47,035 nt of DNA from assembly GCF_001425405.1 (NCBI RefSeq), contig NZ_LMQP01000004.1, positions 1 to 47,035 on the forward strand, read 5' to 3'. The translations under genes were made by a program, and so were the position numbers. The notes beneath the pieces are model-generated. The model made no database searches. It had not been told where the DNA came from and saw only the letters and a program-made list of their open reading frames with translations. The DNA is from Sphingomonas sp. Leaf412 (GTDB lineage Bacteria; Pseudomonadota; Alphaproteobacteria; Sphingomonadales; Sphingomonadaceae). Below are positions 34,807-42,550 of this stretch, piece after piece (position 1 is the first letter of the stretch; each line of letters opens with the position of its first letter).

Positions 34807-36131
34807 TGCGCGCGCGCCTGCTCGCCCCCGCTTTCGCCTTACTGCTGGCGGGGGGAGCGGCGCACGCCTCCCCCGTACTGCTGATCTCGCTCGACGGCCT
34901 GCGTCCCGGAGACGTGGCGCAGGCGAAGACGCGCGGGATGGACCTGCCCGTCCTGACCGGACTGGCGGCCGATGGCGCGAGTGCGCAGGGCGTCGTCGGG
35001 GTGCTCCCCACCCTCACCTACCCCAGCCACACCACCCTGCTGACCGGCGTGTCGCCGGCACGGCATGGCATTTCGAACAACCTCACCTTCGATCCCGAGC
35101 AGAAGAACCAGGGCGGCTGGTACTGGTATGCGCAGGACGTGCGCGTACCGACATTGTGGGCCGCGGCGAAGGCGGCGGGACTGTCCACCGCCAACGTCCA
35201 CTGGCCGGTCAGCGTCGCGGCGCCGGGGATCGACGCGAACCTGCCGCAAATCTGGCGGACGGGTACGGCGGACGATCCCAGGCTGCTGACCGCGCTCGCG
35301 ACGCCGGGGCTGATCGCGCGGCTGGAGGCGGCCGTGGGTGCACCCTATCCGCAGGGGATCGACGAAAGCGTGGAGGGCGACGCCGGCCGCGTCGCGTTCG
35401 CAGAGGTGATGTTGCGCGACCGGCCGCAGTTCATGACCGTCTATCTCGCCGGTATCGACCATGCCGAACATCACGACGGTCCCGGCTCCTCCGGCGCGAA
35501 GGCCGCAATCGTGGCGACCGACGCGCTGGTCGGGCGGCTGGTCCGCGCTGCGCGTGCGGCGATGCCCGACGTGACGGTGGTGGTGGTGTCCGACCAGGGC
35601 TTCCTGCCCGTCGATACGGACGTGAACCTGTTCCGCCCCTTCGTCGACGCCGGTCTGGTGACGCTGGATGCCAAGGGGCAGGTGACCGCGTGGCAGGCGA
35701 TACCCTGGCTGGCGGGCGGGACCGCCGCGATCCGCCTCGCGCGGCCCGACGATGCCGCATTGGTGGCGACGGTCCGCGGCGTACTGGCGCGGATGGCGGC
35801 GGATCCGGCCTATCGCATCGCGCGCATCCTCGATCGCGCGGAACTGACTGCGGCGGGCGGCGCGGGCGAAGCCAGCTTCTTCGTCGCGCTGAAACCCGGC
35901 ACCGAAACGGGCCGCGATCCCCTCGCCCCGATCACCCGGCCGTCCGCCTATAAGGGCATGCACGGCTATCTTCCGTCCGATCCGGCGATGCGTTCGACGT
36001 TGATCGTCGCGGGACCCGGCGTGGCGAAGGGACGCGATCTGGGCGTCGTCGACATGCGCGGCATCGCCCCCGCGATCGCACGCCGGCTGGGCGCGGCCTT
36101 GCCCGATGCGGAGGTGAAGCCCGCATTCTGA
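34806..36131 (+). CDS. Exported alkaline-phosphatase-fold phosphodiesterase (NPP family)
   Basis: A 441-residue enzyme with signal peptide MRARLLAPAFALLLAGGAAHA. Metal and active-site motifs of type I phosphodiesterases/nucleotide pyrophosphatases are in order. They are LLISLDGLRP (D30), PTLTYPSHTTLLTG with the likely nucleophile T71, AGIDHAEHHDG, VVVVSDQGFLP, and GMHGYLPS near the end. It should hydrolyse phosphodiester or pyrophosphate bonds in the periplasm. The start codon overlaps the receptor stop (TGATG), so the two are co-translated. The substrate cannot be read from sequence. Confidence 0.9.
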   Translation: MRARLLAPAFALLLAGGAAHASPVLLISLDGLRPGDVAQAKTRGMDLPVLTGLAADGASAQGVVGVLPTLTYPSHTTLLTGVSPARHGISNNLTFDPEQKNQGGWYWYAQDVRVPTLWAAAKAAGLSTANVHWPVSVAAPGIDANLPQIWRTGTADDPRLLTALATPGLIARLEAAVGAPYPQGIDESVEGDAGRVAFAEVMLRDRPQFMTVYLAGIDHAEHHDGPGSSGAKAAIVATDALVGRLVRAARAAMPDVTVVVVSDQGFLPVDTDVNLFRPFVDAGLVTLDAKGQVTAWQAIPWLAGGTAAIRLARPDDAALVATVRGVLARMAADPAYRIARILDRAELTAAGGAGEASFFVALKPGTETGRDPLAPITRPSAYKGMHGYLPSDPAMRSTLIVAGPGVAKGRDLGVVDMRGIAPAIARRLGAALPDAEVKPAF

Positions 36132-36141
36132 TATGTATACC

Positions 36142-36165
36142 TGTCGACACGCAGGAGTGTCGACA
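36142..36165. repeat. GTCGAC-core palindrome, copy 2
   Basis: An inverted repeat TGTCGACAC-GCAGGA-GTGTCGACA with 9-base arms. It begins 11 bases after the phosphodiesterase gene and lies just before the toxin-antitoxin promoter. It could act as a terminator stem, but no T-run follows, or as a protein-binding site. Confidence 0.7.
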
Positions 36166-36175
36166 TCGCGATTAT

Positions 36176-36215
36176 TTGTGCCTGTGAACGATAACTGCTA
36201 TATCCCGTTCACAGG
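36176..36215 (+). promoter_or_regulatory. Promoter and operator of the Xre-RES module
   Basis: A perfect 10-base inverted repeat, CCTGTGAACG (36181-36190) and CGTTCACAGG (36206-36215), has a 15-base spacer. A likely promoter is embedded: TTGTGC at 36176-36181 and TATATC at 36199-36204, 17 bases apart. The right arm also overlaps the AGGAG ribosome site of the antitoxin gene. This layout suits autoregulation by the Xre-type antitoxin. Confidence 0.75.
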
Positions 36216-36223
36216 AGCGACAT

Positions 36224-36604
36224 ATGGCCACCCTCCCCTCCGCTACGCACGACCCCGACGCCGCCCGCGTCCTGACCGAGGCGGTCGCGCGGATCGGGGA
36301 ATTCTGGGACCTGTCCAACGCACGGCTGGGCGGGATCGTCGGGCTGTCCGGGCCCAGCGTTTCGCGGCTTCGCGCGGGCACCTACCGGCTGGAACCCGGC
36401 AGCAAGCCGTTCGAGCTGGCGCAACACCTCCTGCGCCTGTTCCGCTCGCTCGACAGCTGGCTGGGGCAGGACGATGCCGCCGCGCGATCGTGGCTGGCGA
36501 CGCCCAACCTCGACCTCGGCGCGGCGCCATTGGAAACGATCGCCACCGTGCGCGGCCTGCTGCGCACCGGCGATTACGTCGACGCGCTGCGTGCCCGCAC
36601 CTGA
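36224..36604 (+). CDS. Xre/MbcA/ParS-type antitoxin
   Basis: A 126-residue protein. An N-terminal helix-turn-helix region (LGGIVGLSGPSVSRLRAGTY, about residues 35-54) is followed by the antitoxin/toxin-binding domain (SWLGQDDAAARSWLATPN, then APLETIATVRGLLRTGDYVDALRA). This is the standard form of antitoxins paired with RES-domain toxins. It should neutralise the toxin encoded next and repress its own promoter through the inverted repeat at 36181-36215. AGGAG lies six bases before the ATG. Confidence 0.92.
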   Translation: MATLPSATHDPDAARVLTEAVARIGEFWDLSNARLGGIVGLSGPSVSRLRAGTYRLEPGSKPFELAQHLLRLFRSLDSWLGQDDAAARSWLATPNLDLGAAPLETIATVRGLLRTGDYVDALRART

Positions 36605-37301
36605 GCCCGTCGCCGATCTCGCGACGCTCGCCCTCCCCTATGACGGTCGCGTGATCCGCGTCGTCGAGGCGCAGCACCGTATCGCCACCAACCGCCTCGC
36701 CCGCGACGCGCGCGATCAGGCGCTGCTCGAGGCGCTGGCGGACGAGGTGAAGCCGTTACTGCCAGAGGCAGCGCGCACTCTGCCGTGGTTGCTCGCGGCG
36801 CCGTTCCGCTACGGCTATGGCCGGCCGTCGCGCTTCCGTCCCGCGGACAGCTGGCCCGGCATCCTGTATGCCGCGGAGGACGTCGAGACCGCGGTGACCG
36901 AGGCGGCGTGGTGGCGCCTCGTCGGCTTCGCGCGTTCGCCCGGGTTCCGGCGCCCGCGCACGCCGACGCCGATGTCCGCCTTTTCGGTACGCGTGCGCAC
37001 GCCGCGCGCGCTCGACCTGACGCACGGCCCTCTCGCCGCGCCCGGTCGCTGGACGCATCCCGACGACTATGCCGCGACACAGGCGCTGGCGACCGCCGCG
37101 CGCGCCGCAGGGATCGCCGCGATCCGCACGCCATCCGCCCGCGCGGCCGACGGCGTGAACGTGGCGGTGCTCGACCCTGCCGCGCTCGTCCCCCCGCCGC
37201 GCCCGCACAGCAGCTGGGCGTTCCTCGCCGATGGCGACACATTGCTGGCGACGCGCGAAATGAGCGGTCAGGCGCTGCGGGTCGGGCCTGTCGACGTGTA
37301 G
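36591..37301 (+). CDS. RES-domain toxin (NAD+-depleting family)
   Basis: A 236-residue RES-domain protein. Family features are RIATNRLARD, then RPSRFRPADSWPGILYAAED with VETAVTEAAWWR, and the later serine in TPSARAADGVNVAVLDP. RES toxins such as MbcT break down NAD+ in the cytoplasm when the antitoxin is lost. The start is probably GTG at 36591, which overlaps the antitoxin gene by 14 bases; no ATG lies near. Its stop codon is inside the loop of a GTCGAC-core palindrome. No frameshift is seen, so the toxin may be active. Confidence 0.9.
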   Translation: MPAPEPVADLATLALPYDGRVIRVVEAQHRIATNRLARDARDQALLEALADEVKPLLPEAARTLPWLLAAPFRYGYGRPSRFRPADSWPGILYAAEDVETAVTEAAWWRLVGFARSPGFRRPRTPTPMSAFSVRVRTPRALDLTHGPLAAPGRWTHPDDYAATQALATAARAAGIAAIRTPSARAADGVNVAVLDPAALVPPPRPHSSWAFLADGDTLLATREMSGQALRVGPVDV

Positions 37302-37314
37302 GCGTGTCGACAGG
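37287..37314. repeat. GTCGAC-core palindrome, copy 3
   Basis: An inverted repeat CCTGTCGAC (37287-37295) and GTCGACAGG (37306-37314). The RES toxin stop codon TAG (37299-37301) falls in the loop. It lies between convergent genes and could act as a bidirectional terminator stem, although no T-run follows on either strand. Confidence 0.7.
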
Positions 37315-37323
37315 TCGACAAAG

Positions 37324-37848
37324 CTAGTCGGCGACGGGAATGTCGTAGGTCAGGCCGTTGGAGCCGATCGGATAGATGGATGCGGTGAAGCTGCCCCCGA
37401 CGTACAGGACGCGGCCGCCGGGCAATGCGGCGACGAACTTGCGGTCGAACGGGTCCAGCCGCGCCCATGTGCCCGCTGCTTCCAGCCCGGCCCGATCCAT
37501 CATCCGTGTCGTGACCGCCTTGCACGGCTCCTTCCAGAACAATGTCTCCGGCTCATGCCCGGCATAGCGGAACAGGATATTGCACGCTGGCTTGCCGGCT
37601 TTCACGAAGTCGGTCTTGCTGACGACGCCCGATGCCGGCGCGGTGGCCGGTTTTGCAGCGGGTAGGCGTTTCGCCGCGGCGGTCGGCCGCTCCTCCGCCG
37701 GCTGCGACGCCGCGCCGGGTTGCGAGCATCCGGCCAGCAATGCGGCGACCGGGAGCGCGATCCGCGTAAGACGATCAGTCAGGGTCGAACTCGACGTGAA
37801 GATGGTTGTTGCTCGCGTTGCCGGGGAAGGTTTCGAACACAACGTCAT
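37324..37848 (-). CDS. Small hypothetical lipoprotein
   Basis: Up to 174 residues. A hydrophobic signal ends in the lipobox LPVAALLAGCSQ, so the mature part should be a lipid-anchored protein. A low-complexity Ala/Pro/Lys linker follows, then a small domain with two cysteines (KPACNILFRYAG and FWKEPCKAV) and VLYVGGSFTASIYPIG. I do not recognise the family. The start is uncertain. ATG at 37848 lies in the end of the upstream peptidoglycan-hydrolase gene and gives a long n-region. A non-ATG start near 37782, just at the stop of that gene, would give a normal signal length. Confidence 0.65.
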   Translation of the reverse strand: MTLCSKPSPATRATTIFTSSSTLTDRLTRIALPVAALLAGCSQPGAASQPAEERPTAAAKRLPAAKPATAPASGVVSKTDFVKAGKPACNILFRYAGHEPETLFWKEPCKAVTTRMMDRAGLEAAGTWARLDPFDRKFVAALPGGRVLYVGGSFTASIYPIGSNGLTYDIPVAD

Positions 37849-39130
37849 AGTCCGCCCCCAGGATCCCGCGCACCTCGTCCTGGAATGCGCGGCCCTGCGC
37901 GACGGTGATGTTGTTGCCGCGGAAATCGAGCGCGCGATCGGTATAATGCAGCGACCGGGTGGAATGCGTACTGTCGTTGCCCGAAGTGATGACCGGCGCC
38001 GGCAGGCCCAGTCGCTCCGCCGCGCGTGCGACCGCGGCGATCGCAGGCTGCATCGAGGCGTCGAGGCGGCTGATATGCACCGCGTCGCTCTTCACCGCGA
38101 CGCCGGCGTCCGCGGCTACCGCATTGCCGTCGATCCGGCCGCTCGGTGTTGTGGACGTGGCGGGCGTCGGAGCGGTGCCTCCCGGCAGCGCGACGGTCAC
38201 GTCACCCGGGCGATAGCGTTCCAGCTCCGGCGTCGTGCCATGATGGTGGACGGCGTCGCCGCGACCCAGCACCGGGCCGTCGAGCGCGTTGATCCAGCCA
38301 AGGTTGTTCGCGCTGGAATAATTGGGGTTGGCGTAATTGAGGTGCGTGCCGATCGACGACGGCGTGCCCGCCGCGCGCTCCGCCAGCCAGGCGTCCACGA
38401 GGCGGTCGACCCGCGCGCTGATCCGGCTGTCGGGGATATCCGCGACCGAGTCGCGCCCGTCGCGGCGCGAGATCGGGCCGTTGATGTCGGAAAACTGGTT
38501 TCGCGCGTCCACCACGTCCGCGACGCTGTCGCCCCAATGCCCCGATGCGGTGCGGTTCAGGATGGTGTCGACGATGCCGTGCGCCTGCGCGTCGCCGGCG
38601 GACTGCACCCATTCGGTCTGCAACGTCTTCTTGATATTGGTGACGTCCGCCGCGGTCAGCGACAGCGTGGCGCCGTCGACGCGCGTCGATCCGGTCACGC
38701 CCGTCACGGCGTCCGTATTCGTCCGCGACGTTCCGGTGCCCGCGTCGGCACGTCCCGCGGGAATGGACAGCGTGTCGCCGGGATAGAGGCGGTCCGGATG
38801 GGCGACCTGCGGATTGGCGCGCAGCATCGCGGCCAGCGTGACGCCGTGCCGCGCCGCGATCCCGCCCAGCGTGTCGCCACGCTCCACGGTATAGCGCTGC
38901 GCCGCCCCCTGCGGCAGCGCCAGCCGCTGGTCGATATGGACGAGGTCGGGATTGCGGATGTCGTTCAGCCGCGCGAGCGTGCCGACGTCGGTTCCGTAGC
39001 GCTGCGCGATCCCCGACAGCGTCTCGCCCGACCGGACGACATGGCTGCCGCCGGCGCGCGGCGGTTCGGCGCCGATCGCGGGAGATCTGGTGGCCTGGGT
39101 GCCTGTGGCGCCCGACAAGGCGTTGACCAT
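37775..39130 (-). CDS. LysM, cell-wall hydrolase and M15-peptidase-like protein
   Basis: A 451-residue modular protein. LysM domains are at residues 30-73 (HVVRSGETLSGIAQRYG) and 80-124 (YTVERGDTLGGIAARHG). A central SleB/hydrolase_2-like domain (QAHGIVDTILNRT, then VVDARNQFSDINGP) spans about 155-300. The C-terminal domain has the metal-site pattern of M15/LAS D,D-peptidases: LHYTDRALDFRG (H-x6-D) and HLHVEF (HxH). It should bind and cut peptidoglycan. No signal peptide is visible, so it may be released by lysis or another export route, as in phage-type lysins. The ATG at 39130 has CAGGAG ten bases upstream. Confidence 0.85.
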   Translation of the reverse strand: MVNALSGATGTQATRSPAIGAEPPRAGGSHVVRSGETLSGIAQRYGTDVGTLARLNDIRNPDLVHIDQRLALPQGAAQRYTVERGDTLGGIAARHGVTLAAMLRANPQVAHPDRLYPGDTLSIPAGRADAGTGTSRTNTDAVTGVTGSTRVDGATLSLTAADVTNIKKTLQTEWVQSAGDAQAHGIVDTILNRTASGHWGDSVADVVDARNQFSDINGPISRRDGRDSVADIPDSRISARVDRLVDAWLAERAAGTPSSIGTHLNYANPNYSSANNLGWINALDGPVLGRGDAVHHHGTTPELERYRPGDVTVALPGGTAPTPATSTTPSGRIDGNAVAADAGVAVKSDAVHISRLDASMQPAIAAVARAAERLGLPAPVITSGNDSTHSTRSLHYTDRALDFRGNNITVAQGRAFQDEVRGILGADYDVVFETFPGNASNNHLHVEFDPD

Positions 39131-39362
39131 GGCGCGGGGACTCCTGTGCTGTCGGGCGGAATGTCCCATGCGGCCGGCGCCTCGTCTGTAGTCGAAGCGA
39201 TTACGCGCGGATCGGCATGGCGGATCGCGCTCGCCGTGCCGTTGCCGGCGGTCCGTCCCGGATATGCTGCGCCCGGCAATGTGACGCAGAACGAACCCTT
39301 CCCCTCCCCGGCGCACGGGGCCGCCATGCGCCGGTGCCGCCGCTGGAACGCCTTCACGCAGG

Positions 39363-39406
39363 CCATTGGATATGTCGACGTGTAGACATGTCCAATGGTC
39401 TACACG
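39363..39406. repeat. GTCGAC-core palindrome, copy 4, with competing hairpins
   Basis: Two inverted repeats overlap. The first is CCATTGGATATGTC (39363-39376) with GACATGTCCAATGG (39385-39398), 13 of 14 bases pairing. The second is CGTGTAGAC (39379-39387) with GTCTACACG (39398-39406), nine pairs. They share bases, so only one can form at a time. Confidence 0.75.
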
Positions 39407-39686
39407 TGGCGTCGCGCGCAATTGCGGCTATCGCTGTCCTACATCGGCATGCTCTGCCATTGTCGACCGATGTGCTCGACCGGTTCATGTTTCCCTATCG
39501 CTGTCCGTCGCATCGTGCGCGACGCCTGCCCCCGTCCTGCCGGCGGTTTTCCACCCCGACGGGGTCGTCAACTTTGTCAACTTCCGCGCCCGACCGCCAC
39601 GCCCCGAAGGGGCCGTCCGGTCTGCTGCCGTCGCTCGTCCGCGCGCGGACGATGGACCGCGCCGCGATCTCCCGCGAATTCATACC

Positions 39687-39755
39687 CGAAAGCACGAACT
39701 CCGGCACGTCTCCCCTCGTGGCGCGGGCTTTTCCTCCCCAAAGTTCGTGCTTTCG
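39687..39755. promoter_or_regulatory. Inverted repeat in front of repA
   Basis: Perfect 14-base arms CGAAAGCACGAACT (39687-39700) and AGTTCGTGCTTTCG (39742-39755), with 41 bases between. The right arm ends 15 bases before the repA ATG. It is likely a control element of the former plasmid replication gene, either an operator or an RNA stem masking the ribosome site. Confidence 0.7.
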
Positions 39756-39770
39756 AGTAGGAAATCCAAC

Positions 39771-40390
39771 ATGTCCGCCACCCCACGCAAGAAGGACGCG
39801 CCGAAGGCCCAGCGCGACCTGTTCCAGCTCGACAGCCCGCTGACCGGCGAGATCCGCGGCGAACGCTCGCTGATGGCCTTCCCCTTCTTCGCGCTGAGCA
39901 AGAACGCGTGGATGAAGCCGCTCCATTACGCCCACGCCAATGTCACGATCGAGGTGCGCCCGTCCGCCAATGGCGTCGCGACGATCTACGGCAAGGAGAT
40001 CGTGCTCTACATCGCCAGCCTGATGGCGGCGAAGATCGAGGCGGGGGAGGATGTCGCGCAGGACTTCGTCTTCACCGCGCACGACCTGTTCAGTGTCACC
40101 GGCGCGAACCATTCGGCGCGCTCCTACCAGCGCCTGTCGGAGGCGCTGGAGCGATTGCAGGGCACGCAGATCAAGACCAACATCGAGGCCGGCGGGGAGG
40201 GGGAGGAGGGCTTCTTCTCCTGGCTGTCCGAGGCGCGGCTGCATTATACGAAGACGCGGACGGGGGAGCGCCGGCTGAAGGCGGTGAAGGTGCGGCTGTG
40301 CGACGGGCTCCACCGCGCGATCCTGCGCGACCGGCAGGTGCTGGCCTATGCCGCGGCGTATTTCCAGCTCGGCCCGATCGAACGGCGGTC
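39771..40390 (+). pseudogene. repA: Truncated plasmid replication initiator (RepA/RPA family)
   Basis: About 206 residues match replication initiator protein A of alphaproteobacterial plasmids. The match covers QRDLFQLDSPLTGEIRGERS, SLMAFPFFALSKNAWMKPL, YGKEIVLYIASLMAAK, and AYAAAYFQLGPIERR. Intact members continue with a DNA-binding half after this last motif. Here the frame turns into unrelated Arg/Pro-rich sequence after about 40390 and stops at 40475. So the C-terminal part is missing and the gene should not initiate replication. AGGA lies nine bases before the ATG at 39771. It points to former plasmid DNA in the chromosome. Confidence 0.82.
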
Positions 40391-41025
40391 GCGGCATGGA
40401 TCGCGTCCGCGGTCCAATCCGACATACCGTCGTAGTCGACCGCCCGGTCAGGGCCACCAGCGGATCATGCCCTAGCTCCGTCGAGCGGAAACTAGAATAA
40501 TAGGGGTCGAAATTGATATAGTTTCCGCCCACCGGCCTGAGCTGGAGCTCCATGTTGTCCCCACCACGGCCAGCACGTTCCAGATCGAAATGTCCATCTC
40601 GCAAAGATTTGCGCGATCGCGTTCATGAACGCGATTTTGAAGTCGCGCTGCGCGTTCTCACTACCTTCGCGGCTTCTGCGGTGCGGATTGACGCGATGCG
40701 GAACACGCCCCCCGTCGGCTACGGCTCATACCGCTTCGCGGTACGTCAACCTTGACCCGCGCCCCAGATCGGCCTTGCACTAATCCTCGCTCACGCCAAT
40801 AAAGACCTTGCTTTCATTGACTACGATCGGCTGGCGCTCGAGTGACGAGACGACAGTCCGCGGTCGCAGCGCCTGAGTAAGGTTCGCTGGGTTTAGAGTG
40901 TCGATCTTGCTGATGGCACGTGCGTCATGAACCGTGCTCGTTCGCCAAAGGCAGCGCGCGAAGTGGGCATCAAAGTGTGCACCACGATCCAGCTGACAAA
41001 TTAAAGTAAACATTTCAAGGAAAAA
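40391..41025. other. Mosaic region between repA remnant and tRNA-Ser
   Basis: No intact gene is evident. Codon choice and base content look less GC-biased than in the flanks. On the minus strand a short open frame at 40780-41013 (77 codons, starting MFTLICQLDRGAHFD) begins 13 bases beyond the tRNA 3' end, but lacks a ribosome site and known motifs. Another minus-strand segment near 40553 (MELQLRPVGGNYINFDPYYS) reads like a protein start, but soon runs into repA antisense. Both may be remnants of an inserted element. Confidence 0.4.
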
Positions 41026-41115
<90 letters not shown>

Positions 41116-41239
41116 GCAGAAGACGTGCCGCGGCGAAACGCCCCGGTCGGCCGGTCGAAGGCGCGCTCCTAATGCGGCTTGTCGCGGGACGCAAGCGTGC
41201 CATGTTGTGCGTCGCGAAAAGGTCACTAGATTGCATCCC

Positions 41240-41617
41240 ATGTCCCCCGAAGAACACGGCCCCGGCGCCAGCGCGCACCCGATCGCCCCCGACGTGGCGC
41301 ATGCATCCTTCTCGATCGGCGACGTCGTGCGCCACCGGATGCTGGATTTCCGCGGCGTGATCTTCGACGTCGATCCCGTCTTCGCCAACAGCGAGGAATG
41401 GTACCAGTCGATCCCGGAAACGTTGCGCCCGCGCAAGGACCAGCCGTTCTACCACCTGCTGGCCGAGAATGCCGAGTCGAGCTACGTCGCCTACGTCAGC
41501 CAGCAGAACCTGGTCCCCGACGACAGCGAGGAACCGGTCGAGCATCCCGCGATCGCAGGATTGTTCGATCGCCTCGACGACGGTCGCTACGGGCTGAAAC
41601 CGCTCCACCGACACTGA
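41240..41617 (+). CDS. hspQ: Heat shock protein HspQ
   Basis: A 125-residue small protein with the HspQ/YccV core: SFSIGDVVRHRMLDFRGVIF, FDVDPVFANSEEWY, and QPFYHLLAENAESSYVAYVS. In enterobacteria HspQ binds DNA or acts as a specificity factor for Lon. It has a short N-terminal extension before the core. ATG at 41240 is used; an in-frame GTG lies at 41207. It is 110 bases before the rplU start. Confidence 0.92.
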   Translation: MSPEEHGPGASAHPIAPDVAHASFSIGDVVRHRMLDFRGVIFDVDPVFANSEEWYQSIPETLRPRKDQPFYHLLAENAESSYVAYVSQQNLVPDDSEEPVEHPAIAGLFDRLDDGRYGLKPLHRH

Positions 41618-41636
41618 GGCATCACCCCCGCGGCGG

Positions 41637-41665
41637 TTGACAGGCGGGCGCTTCTCACTTAGCGA
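41637..41665 (+). promoter_or_regulatory. Probable rplU-rpmA promoter
   Basis: A perfect -35 TTGACA at 41637-41642 is followed by a 17-base spacer and a weak -10, TAGCGA, at 41660-41665. This would leave a leader of about 55 bases before rplU. Confidence 0.55.
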
Positions 41666-41676
41666 CGCCGCTTCTT

Positions 41677-41699
41677 CCCGCGGGGTACGCCCCGGCGGG
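41677..41699 (+). promoter_or_regulatory. Leader hairpin before rplU
   Basis: CCCGCGGGG-TACG-CCCCGGCGGG can fold into a nine-pair stem with one bulged G and a UACG loop, 28 bases before the rplU start. It may be a leader structure for feedback control by ribosomal protein L21. This is inferred from its position only. Confidence 0.45.
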
Positions 41700-41727
41700 T
41701 CATGATATTTGGGAAGTGATTCGAGCC

Positions 41728-42096
41728 ATGTTCGCTATCGTGCGCACCGGCGGCAAGCAGTATCGCGTCGCCGCCGGAGACAAGATCGTCGTCGAGAAGA
41801 TCGAGGGGGAGGCCGGCGCCTCCGTCACCCTGGGCGACGTCCTGCTGGCGGGCGACGGCTCGGACCTGAAGTCCACCGACGGCCTGACGGTCGCGGCGGA
41901 GATCATCGCGCAGGCGAAGGGTGACAAGGTCATCGTCTTCAAGAAGCGCCGTCGTCACAACTATCGCCGCAAGAACGGTCATCGCCAGCGTCACACGATC
42001 CTCAAGATCGTGTCGATCGGCGGCAGCGACCAGAAGCAGGCGAAGGCCCCGAAGGCGGCGAAGGCTGATGCCGACGCCCCGGCGGCCCAGGCGTAA
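41728..42096 (+). CDS. rplU: 50S ribosomal protein L21
   Basis: A 122-residue ribosomal protein that binds 23S rRNA. The start [14 protein letters not shown] and the conserved basic stretch [20 protein letters not shown] are diagnostic. The C-terminal Lys/Ala-rich tail (about 20 residues) is longer than in E. coli, as is common in alphaproteobacteria. ATG at 41728 is chosen over one four codons earlier. It is followed by rpmA after 13 bases, as in most bacteria. Confidence 0.97.
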   Translation: MFAIVRTGGKQYRVAAGDKIVVEKIEGEAGASVTLGDVLLAGDGSDLKSTDGLTVAAEIIAQAKGDKVIVFKKRRRHNYRRKNGHRQRHTILKIVSIGGSDQKQAKAPKAAKADADAPAAQA

Positions 42097-42109
42097 GGAG
42101 TAACACGCA

Positions 42110-42376
42110 ATGGCACATAAGAAGGCAGGCGGTTCGTCGCGCAACGGTCGTGATTCGGCCGGTCGTCGCTTGGGCGTGAAGAAGTTCGGCGGTCAGGAAG
42201 CGATCGCGGGCAACATCCTCGTGCGTCAGCGCGGGACCAAATTCTATCCGGGCCGCAACGTCGGCATCGGCAAGGATCACACGCTGTTCGCGCTGGTCGA
42301 CGGCCGCGTCGTGTTCCACCAGGGCAAGCTGGGCCGAAAGTTCTGCTCGGTCGACATGCCGATCGCGGCCGAATAA
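42110..42376 (+). CDS. rpmA: 50S ribosomal protein L27
   Basis: An 88-residue ribosomal protein whose N-terminus reaches the peptidyl-transferase centre. [20 protein letters not shown] and [20 protein letters not shown] are diagnostic. There is no N-terminal extension to be cleaved. AAGGAG lies nine bases before the ATG. It is the second gene of the rplU-rpmA operon and is followed by a terminator. Confidence 0.97.
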   Translation: MAHKKAGGSSRNGRDSAGRRLGVKKFGGQEAIAGNILVRQRGTKFYPGRNVGIGKDHTLFALVDGRVVFHQGKLGRKFCSVDMPIAAE

Positions 42377-42440
42377 CATCGGGTGACCACACGGGTTGCC
42401 CACCAGGGCGACCCGGGTGCCGGCCACGGCACCTACCGAC

Positions 42441-42473
42441 AAGGGAGACGGGTCGCCCCGGCTCCCTTTTTTC
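42441..42473 (+). terminator. Rho-independent terminator after rpmA
   Basis: The stem AAGGGAG/CTCCCTT encloses a GC-rich inner part (GGG/CCC) and runs straight into TTTTTTC. It begins 64 bases after the rpmA stop and should end the rplU-rpmA transcript. Confidence 0.9.
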
Positions 42474-42550
42474 TTGCTCCCTCCACCGTCGTTGTCGCCG
42501 GGCCGTCATCCAGACGGTCTAGCGGCGCTCGCAGGCGAGGAGAGCGCCCG

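Larger units (their letters stand above)
39131..39770. promoter_or_regulatory. Divergent region between the hydrolase gene and the repA remnant
   Basis: These 640 bases hold no convincing gene. They contain two structured elements listed separately: overlapping hairpins at 39363-39406, and a 14-base inverted repeat at 39687-39755 just before repA. The promoters of both divergent genes should lie here, but I cannot place them. Confidence 0.5.

Noticed and set aside
36142..37314. GTCGAC palindromes as rho-independent terminators
   Set aside because: The stems are not followed by T-runs on either strand, and one spans a stop codon; an unknown cis-site is at least as likely.
37580..39385. 601-codon plus-strand open frame
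   Set aside because: It mirrors the LysM/M15 gene, is rich in Arg/Asp/Val as expected of antisense frames, and has no motif.
40780..41013. 77-codon gene after the tRNA
   Set aside because: It has no ribosome site and no recognisable motif, and it lies in a mosaic, decayed stretch; kept only as a note in the region entry.
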